Source of the DNA: Motiliproteus sp. MSK22-1
Lineage (GTDB): Bacteria > Pseudomonadota > Gammaproteobacteria > Pseudomonadales > Balneatricaceae
DNA length: 64,000 nucleotides
NCBI RefSeq assembly: GCF_001968815.1
Contig: NZ_MIEQ01000061.1
Coordinates: 62,001-126,000 of the forward strand
Direction of reading: 5' to 3'
The notes beneath the pieces were generated by a model that ran no database searches, was not told the DNA's origin, and saw only the letters and a list, made by a program, of their open reading frames with translations. Shown here in pieces: positions 1 to 8,983 of this stretch. Position 1 is the stretch's first letter. Every line of letters begins with the position of its first letter. Position numbers and translations under genes: made by a program.

Positions 1-140
1 CCAACGGAAAACAAAAGTCAGTATCCGTAACCATCAGCATCGGCGCAGCTCAACGTCAACCCAAGGTCAATAGTATAAAACAGGCCGACAAAGCTCTCTA
101 TAAAGCTAAAGAAAATGGCCGAAACTGTATCTGTTATTAA
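1..140 (+). CDS. C-terminal end of a GGDEF (diguanylate cyclase) protein, 5' end outside the window
   Basis: The open frame entering from the left edge (codons from base 3) encodes about 45 residues that match the end of a GGDEF domain. VTISIGAA is the usual late beta strand, and ADKALYKAKENGRN is the hallmark final helix. The stop is TAA at 138-140. GGDEF domains make cyclic di-GMP from two GTP. The catalytic GG[DE]EF loop lies upstream and cannot be seen, so activity and any attached sensor domains are unknown. The gene points toward the convergent phasin gene, with a terminator between them. Confidence 0.85.
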   Translation, partial: NGKQKSVSVTISIGAAQRQPKVNSIKQADKALYKAKENGRNCICY

Positions 141-164
141 AGGACAGCAATAACTGCTATAAAA

Positions 165-192
165 AAACCCCTGCGTATCCACACAGGGGTTT
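165..192 (-). terminator. Rho-independent terminator of the phasin gene
   Basis: A perfect 9-bp stem (AAACCCCTG at 165-173 with CAGGGGTTT at 184-192) closes a 10-nt loop. Read on the minus strand, the stem runs directly into a T tract (complement of 161-167), as in an intrinsic terminator, 25 bases past the phasin stop. On the plus strand the hairpin lacks a U tract, so it would end the GGDEF transcript less well. Confidence 0.85.
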
Positions 193-216
193 GGTATTTA
201 TTCCGTATCGCAAATA

Positions 217-579
217 TTAAGCGATATTGGAAGCTTTCTTAACAGCTGCTTCAACTTCAGAAGCAGTCTGCTTCGCAGATTCTTCGATAACAGCAACAAA
301 AGCATCTTTAGCTTCAGAGATAGTAGCAATGCTCTTCTCTGCAGTGTCGGTCATCTTACTTTCCAGAGACTTGTAAAATTCCAACTGCTTTTCCAGTGCC
401 AGCTTAGGGTCCTGGCACTGGGCCAGCTCTTTAAACTGTGCAACGCTGGCGTTGATAACGTCAGTCATGGAATCTTTCTGCAAAGCAGCCAGTTCTTCCA
501 TAGCCTTCTTGTTGGTTTCGGCCAGCTCAACAACAGGCTGCATGCGAGTTTTCATGTCTGCAAAGAAATCATTGTACAT
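217..579 (-). CDS. Phasin family protein
   Basis: This 120-residue, all-helical, charged protein without membrane segments fits the phasin family (Phasin_2 type). These are amphipathic proteins that coat polyhydroxyalkanoate granules. The N-terminus MYNDFFADMKTRMQPVVELA and the repeated Lys/Glu/Ala heptads are typical. The ATG at 579 was chosen because AGGTGA lies 5 bases before it; an in-frame GTG at 588 falls inside that ribosome-binding site. The gene is monocistronic, with its own sigma-70-like promoter and a strong terminator, as expected for an abundant structural protein. No PHA synthase is present in the window, so the granule role rests on family resemblance only. Confidence 0.8.
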   Translation of the reverse strand: MYNDFFADMKTRMQPVVELAETNKKAMEELAALQKDSMTDVINASVAQFKELAQCQDPKLALEKQLEFYKSLESKMTDTAEKSIATISEAKDAFVAVIEESAKQTASEVEAAVKKASNIA

Positions 580-639
580 AGCTATCACCTCGGTTCAAAA
601 ATTAAAAGTTATGCTGCATCGCATCAATTCATGCTGCTA

Positions 640-668
640 ACTATATTAGTTGATCAATTTTAAGTCAA
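640..668 (-). promoter_or_regulatory. Sigma-70-type promoter for the phasin gene
   Basis: On the minus strand TTGACT (complement of 663-668) and TATAGT (complement of 640-645) are separated by exactly 17 bases, about 60 bases before the phasin start. The spacer contains the 8-bp palindrome TTGATCAA (650-657), which could be a regulator site. The rest of the 589-907 gap is AT-rich and shows no gene. Confidence 0.7.
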
Positions 669-907
669 CACCTTTTTTGTTGCAACGCACAAGTTTTTAA
701 AAAATCGCTATAAATCAACTAGTTAAAACAAAGAAAGCAACATAAAGATAAATCGCTTGGTATAGGCTGAATAGCCGATCTCGCCTAATATGACGGAACT
801 CAATACGGCTGCTATGAGCTCAAGGACTGGGGTAGCCCAGCGACAGGAAAGTTCAGTAGGTCATTTAAGAAAGCTGAATATCTCTGACTAACATCTAAAC
901 AGCCAGC

Positions 908-1765
908 CTATTCAGCCCCTTTTTCATAGAAGAGTTCGACAGACAGGGCACACTGCTGACGTAATTGCTCAGCGAGTTCATCCATGTCAGCATCAGGCCA
1001 AGGATGGGCATCCATTTCTGCAGGTTTTCGTGCCAATGTGTAGGCCTGAATTTTCTGGATCTGAAGACCTTCAGATATAAGTGTTTTAACCAGCTCAATA
1101 TAGGGCTGATACAACTCGACAGCAAAGCGCTGCCCCTTCCATTGGAAAAAGCAAGACTGCAATACCACGGGATACTTATTACCGAAACGCTGTAATTTAG
1201 AAATCAAACTGTCGAACTTGAGGTTAGTCCGGTTTATCTCGACCAGGCTTTGTTGGTCCCAATAATCCAACTTGAACCAAACTTCTCCAGCTGCCTCAAA
1301 GAAGCGAGGATAGATCGCCTGAAGATCTTTACGATCCATGCCACTACCATTAGTAAACAGGATCAGTTTCACTGATTCAGGTAACTGGTATTCCTCTTTC
1401 AATGTTAAAAGCAGTTCCAGTACCTGGGGTAACTGCTTCTCACTTGTGGGCTCGCCATCTCCCGCTAATGCAATATCCTTAAGCAAATAGCCCCGATAGT
1501 CTCCTTCTCTTAAACGCCCCAGCCAATGCCTTAACTCAGACTCAAGCTGGTCGATATCCGGACGAATAATAGCAGAGGGTTGTGGTCGCTCTACCTGACA
1601 ATATACGCAGTCAAAGTTACAGCGTTTATCAGGGTTCAGGTTTATCCCCAAAGAAAGGCCACGGGAACGCCTGGATACTACGGGATAGACCAGATTATCA
1701 TAGGCGCTCAACCGATCATGGCTGTCATAACCTAATTTAATGGTAGCGTCGTCAACTACACTCAT
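908..1765 (-). CDS. Radical SAM protein (COG0731-like Fe-S oxidoreductase)
   Basis: The 285-residue protein has the cluster motif CNFDCVYC (Cys49, Cys53, Cys56; CX3CX2C), which binds the [4Fe-4S] cluster that cleaves S-adenosylmethionine. Further features of the radical SAM barrel are DIALAGDGEPT (the GE-type SAM contact) near residue 100 and LILFTNGSG near 135. The substrate is unknown. It resembles the short radical SAM proteins of the COG0731 group rather than any named biosynthetic enzyme. Its start lies 5 bases after the pdxJ stop, so the two genes are almost certainly co-transcribed. That hints at vitamin B6 or cofactor-linked chemistry but does not prove it. Confidence 0.8.
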   Translation of the reverse strand: MSVVDDATIKLGYDSHDRLSAYDNLVYPVVSRRSRGLSLGINLNPDKRCNFDCVYCQVERPQPSAIIRPDIDQLESELRHWLGRLREGDYRGYLLKDIALAGDGEPTSEKQLPQVLELLLTLKEEYQLPESVKLILFTNGSGMDRKDLQAIYPRFFEAAGEVWFKLDYWDQQSLVEINRTNLKFDSLISKLQRFGNKYPVVLQSCFFQWKGQRFAVELYQPYIELVKTLISEGLQIQKIQAYTLARKPAEMDAHPWPDADMDELAEQLRQQCALSVELFYEKGAE

Positions 1766-1770
1766 CGGTA

Positions 1771-2523
1771 TTAGCTTCCAGTGCTCGCACTTATTAATAT
1801 ATCCTTATAAGCAGCCACTGCGGGTCCTAGTCCTATCATCAGCGCATCAGCAACTAGCGCATGGCCGATAGAGACTTCTTCCAGATTCGGTATAGAAGCA
1901 AGCAGCCCCAGATTATCCAGATTAAGATCATGCCCGGCATTCACACCCAGACCAGCTAAACCTGCACGTTTGGCAGCATCAGCAAACAGCTCGAACACGG
2001 CTTGTTGGTCACTGCCACCATAATTGCCAGCGTAGGATTCTGTATACAGTTCAACGCGATCAGCCCCTATTTTTGCAGCCATGCCAAAGTCTTCAGTCTC
2101 TGCATCCATAAATAAACTAACACGGATACCTAATTCTTTAAGCTCAGCAATAATCGGTTCCAACCTTGAACCATCTTCCACAAGGTTCCAGCCATGATCA
2201 GAAGTCAACTGATCCGGGGAATCAGGGACTAATGTGCACTGATCAGGCTTGACCTCCCGTACCAACTGCAGAAAACCGGGATACTCACCCACAGCTCCCT
2301 CAAATGGATTACCTTCAATATTGAATTCAACATCCAGCATTTCAGATAGCTCACGGACATCATCCGGTCTGATATGTCGGAGGTCAGGGCGGGGATGAAC
2401 GGTAATACCATCAGCTCCATGCTCAAGTGCCACCCGAGCGGCCGCTGTGACACTAGGAATCCCCGATAATCGAGAATTCCGCATCAAGGCTATTTTATTT
2501 AGATTGACACTAAGCGCTGTCAT
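1771..2523 (-). CDS. pdxJ: Pyridoxine 5'-phosphate synthase PdxJ
   Basis: PdxJ joins 1-deoxyxylulose 5-phosphate with 3-amino-2-oxopropyl phosphate to make pyridoxine 5'-phosphate, the last ring-closing step of the DXP-dependent vitamin B6 route in the cytosol. The 250-residue length is normal. The N-terminus MTALSVNLNKIALMRNSR and the HPRPDLRHI segment (His43 and His50) are family hallmarks, and GLGVNAGHDLNLDNL is the phosphate-binding part near the C-terminus. It is the first gene of a two-gene unit with the radical SAM gene. It does not follow recO or acpS as in many enterics. Confidence 0.95.
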   Translation of the reverse strand: MTALSVNLNKIALMRNSRLSGIPSVTAAARVALEHGADGITVHPRPDLRHIRPDDVRELSEMLDVEFNIEGNPFEGAVGEYPGFLQLVREVKPDQCTLVPDSPDQLTSDHGWNLVEDGSRLEPIIAELKELGIRVSLFMDAETEDFGMAAKIGADRVELYTESYAGNYGGSDQQAVFELFADAAKRAGLAGLGVNAGHDLNLDNLGLLASIPNLEEVSIGHALVADALMIGLGPAVAAYKDILISASTGS

Positions 2524-2718
2524 GACCCCACCTATTAACCGGACAATTCAATCAGCTTGGCATTGTATGCGCTTTAGCATCAGGGTTCACCCAAAAAAAG
2601 GACTCAAACCACATGGTGGTAATGAATCTGACATAGGAACTCACTTAGCAGACGACATCTAGCGTCCCCAGCGGATTTAGCAGCAAATGCAACCTAGAAT
2701 CTATCAGTAACAGCAGAG

Positions 2719-3270
2719 CTAGCCAGGGATGAGTAGCCGTCCGATTCTTTGTTTTACCATCGTTTCATCGAAGTCATCACCGCTGTAATTCAATAGACTT
2801 TGACCAAACACATAGCTATAGAACAAATAGGCTCTGGAGAAGGCTTCCTCTTCAGCAAGACTTAGACGAGAAAATAACCCTGTTACTGTTGCGAGTCGCT
2901 CATTATCAACCAATTGCACGGTTGCTGCCGCCTGCGGCGACTTTCGCGCCCAATCCCTGACCGCGAGCTCTATTGCTTTACCCCGGGGATTAGTGTGATC
3001 GGTATAAAGGTCCAGTAAGTCCTGAAGGGTTTCAATCGCAGTCTTGCCACTCTCAACTTGCTGATGAATTGCTCCAATACGGCCACTTTGCCAATAATCC
3101 AGCATTTCTTCCAACAGCTCATTACGAGTTTTAAAATGCCAGTAAAATCCACCTTTAGTGACCTTTAAGCGTTTTGCCAAGGCCTCAATTTTGATACTAT
3201 CCACCCCGCCATCGGCAAGCACCGAAAGGGCTTCGTGAATCCAGGCTTCTCGCTTGATTTTCACATTCAT
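2719..3270 (-). CDS. TetR/AcrR-family transcriptional regulator
   Basis: The 183-residue protein begins with a TetR-type DNA-binding domain. The helix-turn-helix lies at about residues 25-45 (IKIEALAKRLKVTKGGFYWH), followed by the usual FKTRNELLEEML segment. The C-terminal ligand domain is not recognisable. TetR proteins usually repress a neighbouring or divergent promoter until a small molecule binds. The nearest divergent gene is the kinase fragment at 3609, across a 338-base gap, and pdxJ is upstream on the same strand; neither is an obvious target. Ligand unknown. Confidence 0.88.
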   Translation of the reverse strand: MNVKIKREAWIHEALSVLADGGVDSIKIEALAKRLKVTKGGFYWHFKTRNELLEEMLDYWQSGRIGAIHQQVESGKTAIETLQDLLDLYTDHTNPRGKAIELAVRDWARKSPQAAATVQLVDNERLATVTGLFSRLSLAEEEAFSRAYLFYSYVFGQSLLNYSGDDFDETMVKQRIGRLLIPG

Positions 3271-3608
3271 GATTTAACCATCATGCTAATAAAACCTACT
3301 CTAAGACCGCATAATCCGACAGGGTCACCAACTATACGATACCGTATGCTTGAGTTGAATCATAGCGTAAAAAAGGTTGAACAGTAGCCTGGACTAATGC
3401 ATCAAAACCACTTAAAGCCCCCAGACAAACCATTTACAACCCTCACTAGTCTCAAAAAACTGTCACACTGACCACTCTTGAACAATACTTCTTACATAAA
3501 CATCAGTTTTACAATGCTATAGGTAGCAATCTGGATCTCAGTTCGGCCTATACTATTGTTGTGTCATTGTTAATACGTCTCTGATCAGCGTGAAAGGACC
3601 GCACCGCT
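3271..3608. other. Intergenic region between divergent TetR and kinase-fragment genes
   Basis: No convincing gene is visible in these 338 bases. The stretch should hold the promoters of both flanking genes. TATACT near 3549 is a possible -10 for the plus-strand gene but lacks a good -35. No insertion-sequence ends or target duplications were seen, although the kinase fragment next door is clearly rearranged. Confidence 0.5.
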
Positions 3609-3824
3609 ATGAGCCCAGGAGATAATAAGGCCTACCCTACTGACGCACTGCCACCAGGAACTCACCTGCAGGGGTATGTTATCGAAAAAATGCTTGGGCG
3701 CGGTGCCTTCGGCATAACCTATCTGGCAACAGAGACGCAACTTGAGCGCTTAGTCGCGATCAAAGAATACCTCCCGGAGACAGCAGCTGTTCGGGATGAG
3801 AATAGCACCAGTTTATATAGATAA
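3609..3824 (+). pseudogene. N-terminal fragment of a Hanks-type Ser/Thr protein kinase
   Basis: The 71 codons encode only the start of a kinase N-lobe: the glycine loop LGRGAFGITYLA (about residues 29-40), the ATP-anchoring lysine in VAIKEYLPET (Lys52), then a stop. There is no HRD or DFG motif, so it cannot be catalytic. The segment closely resembles residues 104-148 of the complete kinase at 32659, including GITYLAT and VAIKEYLPET. A start ATG follows a GAAAGGA-type site. Just after DENSTS the sequence changes character and continues in another frame as a 5'-less S41 protease. A deletion joining two genes is the simplest explanation. Confidence 0.8.
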
Positions 3825-4590
3825 TATAAATGGAAAAAAAATCGATAAAAATATTTTTTCCAGCTACAAAAATCTCGCCTATCTTAAGCCCGGCGATAGG
3901 CTGACTCTCGATTACAAAAACAGCTTTAACTCCGATAGTAAGAAAAGACTTCAATTAACAGCCGAGCACGTAGAACGCAAGGCTGTTGAGGTATCGATCA
4001 AGGACCAAAACCTGATACTCCAAGTAAAAAGTTTTCGGAGAGGAACCATACATTTTATAAAAAAAGCACTTAGCCTGGCTTACAATAAAAAAAAATTAAT
4101 AATTGACTTACGCCATAGCCCAGGAGGCGATATCTATGCGCTGGTAGACTGGTTATCATTATTATTAAACGACGATATACCGGTTATAACATTACGCAAA
4201 CAGTCTGAACAACATAAGAGTACACAAAGCTCAAACATAACCCTGTTCACCCTTCCCGGAAAGATTGAACAAAGAATACCAATCATCATAATAGTAAGTG
4301 AATACACCGCTAGTTCAGCTGAAATATTTGCACGGATTTTGCGCACTCAGATTCCCGGAACCCTGATCATTGGCAGGCCAAGCAAAGGAAAATGCCTCGC
4401 TCAAAGTAATTATGCATTAGGTAATCTGGGCGCTCTAAAACTATCAACCTATAACGTAGAGCTGATAGATTCGGGGAGCTGTGAAGGAATCCCAATTCAA
4501 CCGGATATACTGAAAGCTGGCGTGGAAACCTATAACTTACAGCAAATCAATCAACTGGTTGAGCAGGTCGCCCCAGCAAATCGCCCTTAG
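3796..4590 (+). pseudogene. 5'-truncated PDZ-S41 (tail-specific/C-terminal-processing type) serine protease
   Basis: The frame encodes a PDZ-like piece (LAYLKPGDRLTLDY, about residues 28-40) followed by an S41 peptidase core: LIIDLRHSPGGDI (101-113), TASSAEIFARIL with nucleophile Ser173, and GRPSKGK with Lys199 in the position of the general base. S41 proteases cut proteins near the C-terminus, usually in the periplasm. This copy has no signal peptide or N-terminal helix. Its apparent ATG lies inside the kinase fragment in a different frame, with no ribosome-binding site. The coding sequence is distinctly more AT-rich than the kinase part. The catalytic core is intact, but correct start and export are missing, so it is probably a remnant. 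Confidence 0.7.
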
Positions 4591-4671
4591 ACAGCAGTAA
4601 TCAGTTTATAATTTGTCCAAGGGCTTTATTAGTCTTACTCCATCTATGATCGGAATGTCCATTGTTGTTCG

Positions 4672-5193
4672 CTATGCACTATAGCGACTGTCTGTATCCG
4701 TTATTAAGGGATCAATGGGGGTAAGTCCAAGGATCCGTCCAACCTGCTCAGAAAGTTCCAGACTCTGGTGATGATCAGCTATTTCATCAAGTCGGGCTAA
4801 TACCTGCGAAGGGAATTCACAGCTCTTTCGTGAATTGAGATCAACGTGAACAAGTAGCAGCTCGTTAGTTGCTACCAGAAAACCTTCGGTCTCATGGAAC
4901 ATCTGATGAAATATTCGAAGCTTCTTATCGCTGTATTCCAGCAGTTGCGTAGTAAAATGCAAAGGCGCATCAACCTGAACCTCTCGCTTATAGGTCACGT
5001 TCATGTCGACAACAAATGCAGAGTGATTGTGTTTTTTGACGTAACTCTGACCCAGGTGAATATTCTCAAGAAAGGCATCTGTCGCCTGATCAAAAGCCAG
5101 CACATAGTAAGCCACATTCATATGGCCATTATAGTCAATCCATTCAGGAAGCACCTGACATCGGTAGGCGCTAAAAGGTACACGGGCATCCAT
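4672..5193 (-). CDS. Hotdog-fold (4HBT-like) acyl-CoA thioesterase
   Basis: The 173-residue protein carries the hotdog thioesterase pattern. EWIDYNGHMNVAYYVLAFDQ near the N-terminus is the active-site region of the 4HBT group, and VDMNVTYKREVQVDAPL gives the central strands. Such enzymes hydrolyse acyl-CoA thioesters in the cytosol. The sequence resembles the betainyl-CoA/carnitine-pathway thioesterases, but no carnitine genes are nearby, so the substrate is open. The ATG at 5193 was chosen because AGGAGG lies 9 bases before it; an in-frame ATG 13 codons upstream has no such site. It converges on the S41 remnant with an 81-base gap. Confidence 0.8.
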   Translation of the reverse strand: MDARVPFSAYRCQVLPEWIDYNGHMNVAYYVLAFDQATDAFLENIHLGQSYVKKHNHSAFVVDMNVTYKREVQVDAPLHFTTQLLEYSDKKLRIFHQMFHETEGFLVATNELLLVHVDLNSRKSCEFPSQVLARLDEIADHHQSLELSEQVGRILGLTPIDPLITDTDSRYSA

Positions 5194-5430
5194 AACTGAT
5201 GTCCTCCTGTTTTTGTTGTTATTAGGAGTCAACTCTTACAGATTAGCGGCTGTTTTACAGGATTGCCAGAAAAAACTTGAAAGCAGGTGCAACAAAAAAA
5301 ATTTTGCGGATAAAAGATGACATTCATACTGCTTTTTAAAATTAAAACAACAGTTTACAAACTCACAAAAAAGAAGACAAAAGAAGTCCTGCGCATAATA
5401 ACGCACTTGCAGCATGAAACAGAAAAGCAA

Positions 5431-6747
5431 TTAACCATGTCTGAACTGGAGTAAAGTACTTCGCAAAGCCGTCAAACGGGTCAGTATCTGACGTGCATTT
5501 TCCGGTCCCATCCGCAGTAGCTGCTTATGGACATCGGACAATTGCTCCAACTCAGGATCAGCATATTTGTACATTACCGACGGCTGTACCAGTTCAATGG
5601 CTCCATCCATCACAGGGCTGTCCAGCATATGATCAATAGCCATTAATAACCGTTTGTGAAATGACCGCCGGGGATAACCAAGCTCAGCATAAGCTTGTTG
5701 CATCAACGGATAGTAGCGAAGATAGAGTGAAGTGACCCTTTGAGCATCCAATCTTGTTAACAGATCAATATAGGGGCGATAACGACCAAAGTTATAGCCA
5801 TCAAGAAAAACCTGATCCCCTTTCTCCAATACTCTAAAAGTCGTGGGCAACGGCTTCAATACAATATGCTTTCGAGGGATCTGTCCCTCTGCCATATTGT
5901 CCACCATCACTACAAACTTCCTCACCAACTCTTCATCAACTAACCAATTGGCCAACATCAAAGTTGCATCCAGGGACATCAGACTTTGCTTAACCGTCGA
6001 ATCACTGTTATTCAGAGGTGGTATTGGAAACCGGCTATCAGCGGTTAACCGGGATGCCAGAGTCGTATCTGCTGACGGGGTTGACAGTGAAAGGCCCGAA
6101 TATAAGGATGGATCCGCATTTCCAGAGCGAACAATAGTGCCACTAATAGAATTCACTCCTCGACCAGTATCCTCAGATCCTGCTGAATTCCCGGCTAGCT
6201 GACCAGCGACTGCAGAACCATTAACTGCCTGAATACTACGAGTTGTTGAACCACTGCCAGATGCCTTGTTGATAGTCTCATTATTGGTGACACCATTATT
6301 CATGGCGCCATTAATACTTCCCGATCCTTGAAGACCTGTACCGCGAACAATGCTGCCACTCAAACTTTTTTGGCTACCGTCAACGACCGCTCCGTCCAAT
6401 AGTTCCTGCCCCTGAGCCGTCCCATTGCCATGGGTTGGAGCACTACTTTGAATTGGCTTCAAAGTCATTAGTTGCTCTGGTGTAAGAGACTGTTCATCAA
6501 TGGCATTGATGGATCCTGGACCAGAATCAACACCATCCTGGGGCAACTGCACCGAATTAAATGAATCCTGGAACGGAGAATTTTGATCGCTGAACAAAAC
6601 CCAATAAGCGGCAAACGCCATTAATAAGACAATGGTCAGGCTCACAAGGAACTGGGTAATACCGCCACCACGCTGAGGGGACGGTAACCGAAGTAATTGC
6701 GGACTTGCTGGGACTGACATTGAGCGCACCCTGGATTCCTTAGTCAT
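5431..6747 (-). CDS. DUF3014 family membrane-anchored protein
   Basis: The 438-residue protein has a short cytoplasmic N-terminus and one membrane helix (about 32-52). A long Ser/Asn/Gly/Thr-rich linker (about 55-245) has low complexity and is probably disordered. A C-terminal globular domain of about 185 residues matches DUF3014 (for example FVVMVDNMAEGQIPRKHIV and MGPENARQILTRLTALRSTL). The function of DUF3014 is not established. The topology suggests a periplasmic domain tethered to the inner membrane. It lies 219 bases downstream of the Ser/Thr kinase at 6967, on the same strand, so the pair could share a transcript. Confidence 0.75.
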   Translation of the reverse strand: MTKESRVRSMSVPASPQLLRLPSPQRGGGITQFLVSLTIVLLMAFAAYWVLFSDQNSPFQDSFNSVQLPQDGVDSGPGSINAIDEQSLTPEQLMTLKPIQSSAPTHGNGTAQGQELLDGAVVDGSQKSLSGSIVRGTGLQGSGSINGAMNNGVTNNETINKASGSGSTTRSIQAVNGSAVAGQLAGNSAGSEDTGRGVNSISGTIVRSGNADPSLYSGLSLSTPSADTTLASRLTADSRFPIPPLNNSDSTVKQSLMSLDATLMLANWLVDEELVRKFVVMVDNMAEGQIPRKHIVLKPLPTTFRVLEKGDQVFLDGYNFGRYRPYIDLLTRLDAQRVTSLYLRYYPLMQQAYAELGYPRRSFHKRLLMAIDHMLDSPVMDGAIELVQPSVMYKYADPELEQLSDVHKQLLRMGPENARQILTRLTALRSTLLQFRHG

Positions 6748-6966
6748 TCGCTAACCATAATCAGACCATAGATAATCATTGTTCGCCAGTCCCCAGAGTG
6801 CCAATTGTCAGGATATCAAATAGTTAAGCCCTCTATCTGAGACAACCCCAATAAGATATCCATCTATTGATGAGTGTTGCCGAACCACACGCCAGTAACA
6901 ATCACTCGATGAGCAGAATGTTATAAATCAAATTGCTTATAAATCAAAGTCCCCCGGAAATAGACT

Positions 6967-8847
6967 CTATACCTGTAATGGACTCGATACAGGCTGTCGC
7001 TGTTCCTCCACGGATAGCGAATGGTCGGTTGTATACTGCTTGGGATTCTTCGGATAGTATTTTTCCGGTAAGCGATCAATATGGCTAAAAAAACGGGTGT
7101 CTTTATAGGGCATTTTCATAAATCCCGATACCCCCAGTCCCGTAATCAGAGGTACTGCTGCCAGAATACAGGCCAAGCAGTCTTTAAACTCCTCTTCTCG
7201 ACGAGGATCAAGTAACCGGTAATAGCTATGAATTTTTAGATGGGTGGGTAGGCTTTCAAAAATGATCAAACCGGTATGATGTATCTGATTCAGCTGTTCA
7301 AGACTATCCATAATGGTTTCAGGTAATTCCAGAAATTCCTCCGGGTCCTTGCCGTCTTCAAAATAAGAATGGATGCGACTTTTATCTTCCAGCTCCGGCG
7401 CTGCTGATACTTCATAGGGGATGAGTAATCCTTCAGCCGGCTGAAAAGGCACCTCAGGGGTATCTCGTTCAATATGCAGAGTATCCTTGGCATTGAAAAA
7501 ACAACTCTTGAACACCCCCTGCCGATAGATTGCCCGAGCCAGATTAACCATATTATTGACCGAGGTAATAAACGACTTCTTCAGCGCATTGTCATGAAGG
7601 TTTAAACAAGAATCGATATAAACTCCATCAGTCTCCCAACGCACTGCTAATCCACCAACAACCGGATATTTGGCTAGCCGGCTAATGCTGGCAAGAAAAG
7701 CCTTCTCCGTCTCCCCCATTCCCTGAAGAAAATTTTTGTAATAACGATCGAACTGAACGTCATCCAGATCTTGCAAAGACTCTTCCACTCCTTCCTCTTT
7801 CAAAAAGGATTTACGCGAGGTGTAAGCAACCGTATCGATATCACGTACTTCGCTGTGCGACCATACCGGAATCAAATGCGGCTCTGGTGATTCTTTAAGG
7901 TCCACCATCAGGGCGCGTGCCATCGCAGCCATGTTGTTTAACAGGTAATCCCCGGCCTTCATTCGTGTTTGCGGATTTTCATCAAGCATGCTTTCAAGAA
8001 CACGGGCAAATTCCAACGGCAACCCCAAAGACGTCGGTGGTATCGCACGATGTCCGAAACGGCAGGACTGTCCCGATGCCAAAGCGTAAAGAGTACCCGC
8101 TAACCCCTGCTCATCGAAACGGGGGGTAGAGAGCGCCCCGTTGAGCTGGTCTTCACCGATAAAATAAACGTCCCCCAATCGGGCGTTAGAGTTCTGCAAA
8201 TCACCGGACATCAGCTCCATAACACTGTTGGATACAAACTGCTGATTCTGATCAAGCTGAGCAAACACTGACGAACCCCAGTCAATCAGGGCAACATTCT
8301 CAGTGCTGGGATCAAAAACTATATTTGAAGGTTTAATATCCCCGTGTACCAGAGGTCTTCGAGACTTGATAGCGATGGATCTCAAGCCAAGCAGGATAGT
8401 CACCATCTGCGCCGCGATATGCACAATCAAACGGGGCGACAACCGTCCCTCTTTTAACGACACCTGCTCCAGGTCCAGGCCGACGGCCCGCTCCATCACC
8501 AGAATAGCCTGACCACGAATACGCTGGAAGTCGATCAGTTTCGGAACCAGATTATGTTCGACTTGCCCCAGCATAAATGCCTCTTCCTCGAGACGATCTT
8601 GCACATGCTGCGGAAGAGTAATGCGTGAGAACTTGAATACCAGCCTCCGACCAGCAGTATTCGTTCCGCCAAAGACGAATCCAAAGGCGCCTTTACCGAT
8701 CATCTCAATGTCGGTATAGCCTAATTGTTCCAGTTGTTGCTTACAGAGACTAACCCAATCTTTCAGCTTTTTCGCGTCATCGTGACTGAGCAGATAGATA
8801 GACTGCTCTTCAGGAATATAAAATTGCTGCAGATTTGGGTAGTCCAT
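6967..8847 (-). CDS. Hanks-type Ser/Thr protein kinase with large C-terminal extension
   Basis: The 626-residue protein has a kinase domain at about residues 45-310: glycine loop GKGAFGFVFGG (51-61), Lys72 in LVFKFSR, catalytic loop LVHGDIKPSN (Asp170, Lys172, Asn175), and DWG (189-191) in place of the usual DFG. HGD instead of HRD marks an RD-minus kinase, often not controlled by activation-loop phosphorylation. Residues from about 330 to 626 form an unrecognised domain with no membrane helix, so the protein is probably cytosolic. A 13-bp-arm hairpin separates it from the upstream bkd genes. Targets are unknown; the DUF3014 gene follows on the same strand. Confidence 0.85.
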   Translation of the reverse strand: MDYPNLQQFYIPEEQSIYLLSHDDAKKLKDWVSLCKQQLEQLGYTDIEMIGKGAFGFVFGGTNTAGRRLVFKFSRITLPQHVQDRLEEEAFMLGQVEHNLVPKLIDFQRIRGQAILVMERAVGLDLEQVSLKEGRLSPRLIVHIAAQMVTILLGLRSIAIKSRRPLVHGDIKPSNIVFDPSTENVALIDWGSSVFAQLDQNQQFVSNSVMELMSGDLQNSNARLGDVYFIGEDQLNGALSTPRFDEQGLAGTLYALASGQSCRFGHRAIPPTSLGLPLEFARVLESMLDENPQTRMKAGDYLLNNMAAMARALMVDLKESPEPHLIPVWSHSEVRDIDTVAYTSRKSFLKEEGVEESLQDLDDVQFDRYYKNFLQGMGETEKAFLASISRLAKYPVVGGLAVRWETDGVYIDSCLNLHDNALKKSFITSVNNMVNLARAIYRQGVFKSCFFNAKDTLHIERDTPEVPFQPAEGLLIPYEVSAAPELEDKSRIHSYFEDGKDPEEFLELPETIMDSLEQLNQIHHTGLIIFESLPTHLKIHSYYRLLDPRREEEFKDCLACILAAVPLITGLGVSGFMKMPYKDTRFFSHIDRLPEKYYPKNPKQYTTDHSLSVEEQRQPVSSPLQV

Positions 8848-8885
8848 TGATACCTTGAGTTTAAGGTTTTATTAGCACTGACTTA

Positions 8886-8916
8886 CAATCGAAACCGCTA
8901 ACTGCGGTCTCGATTG
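8886..8916. terminator. Stem-loop between the bkd operon and the kinase gene
   Basis: Arms at 8886-8898 and 8904-8916 pair over 13 positions with one mismatch: CAATCGA with TCGATTG outside, ACCGC with GCGGT inside, and a 5-base loop. It lies after the E2 stop and before the kinase start on the minus strand. No T tract follows, so it may end transcription weakly or protect the upstream mRNA rather than act as a classic terminator. Confidence 0.5.
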
Positions 8917-8983
8917 TTGCATGCCGATGTTTCTGTTACTGGGTTTACCAGTTACTTCTGAAGTACTACTCTGACGGTCCTGA

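Noticed and set aside
3796-3830. Insertion sequence at the kinase/protease junction
   Set aside because: No transposase, terminal inverted repeats or target duplication could be found; a simple deletion explains the join.
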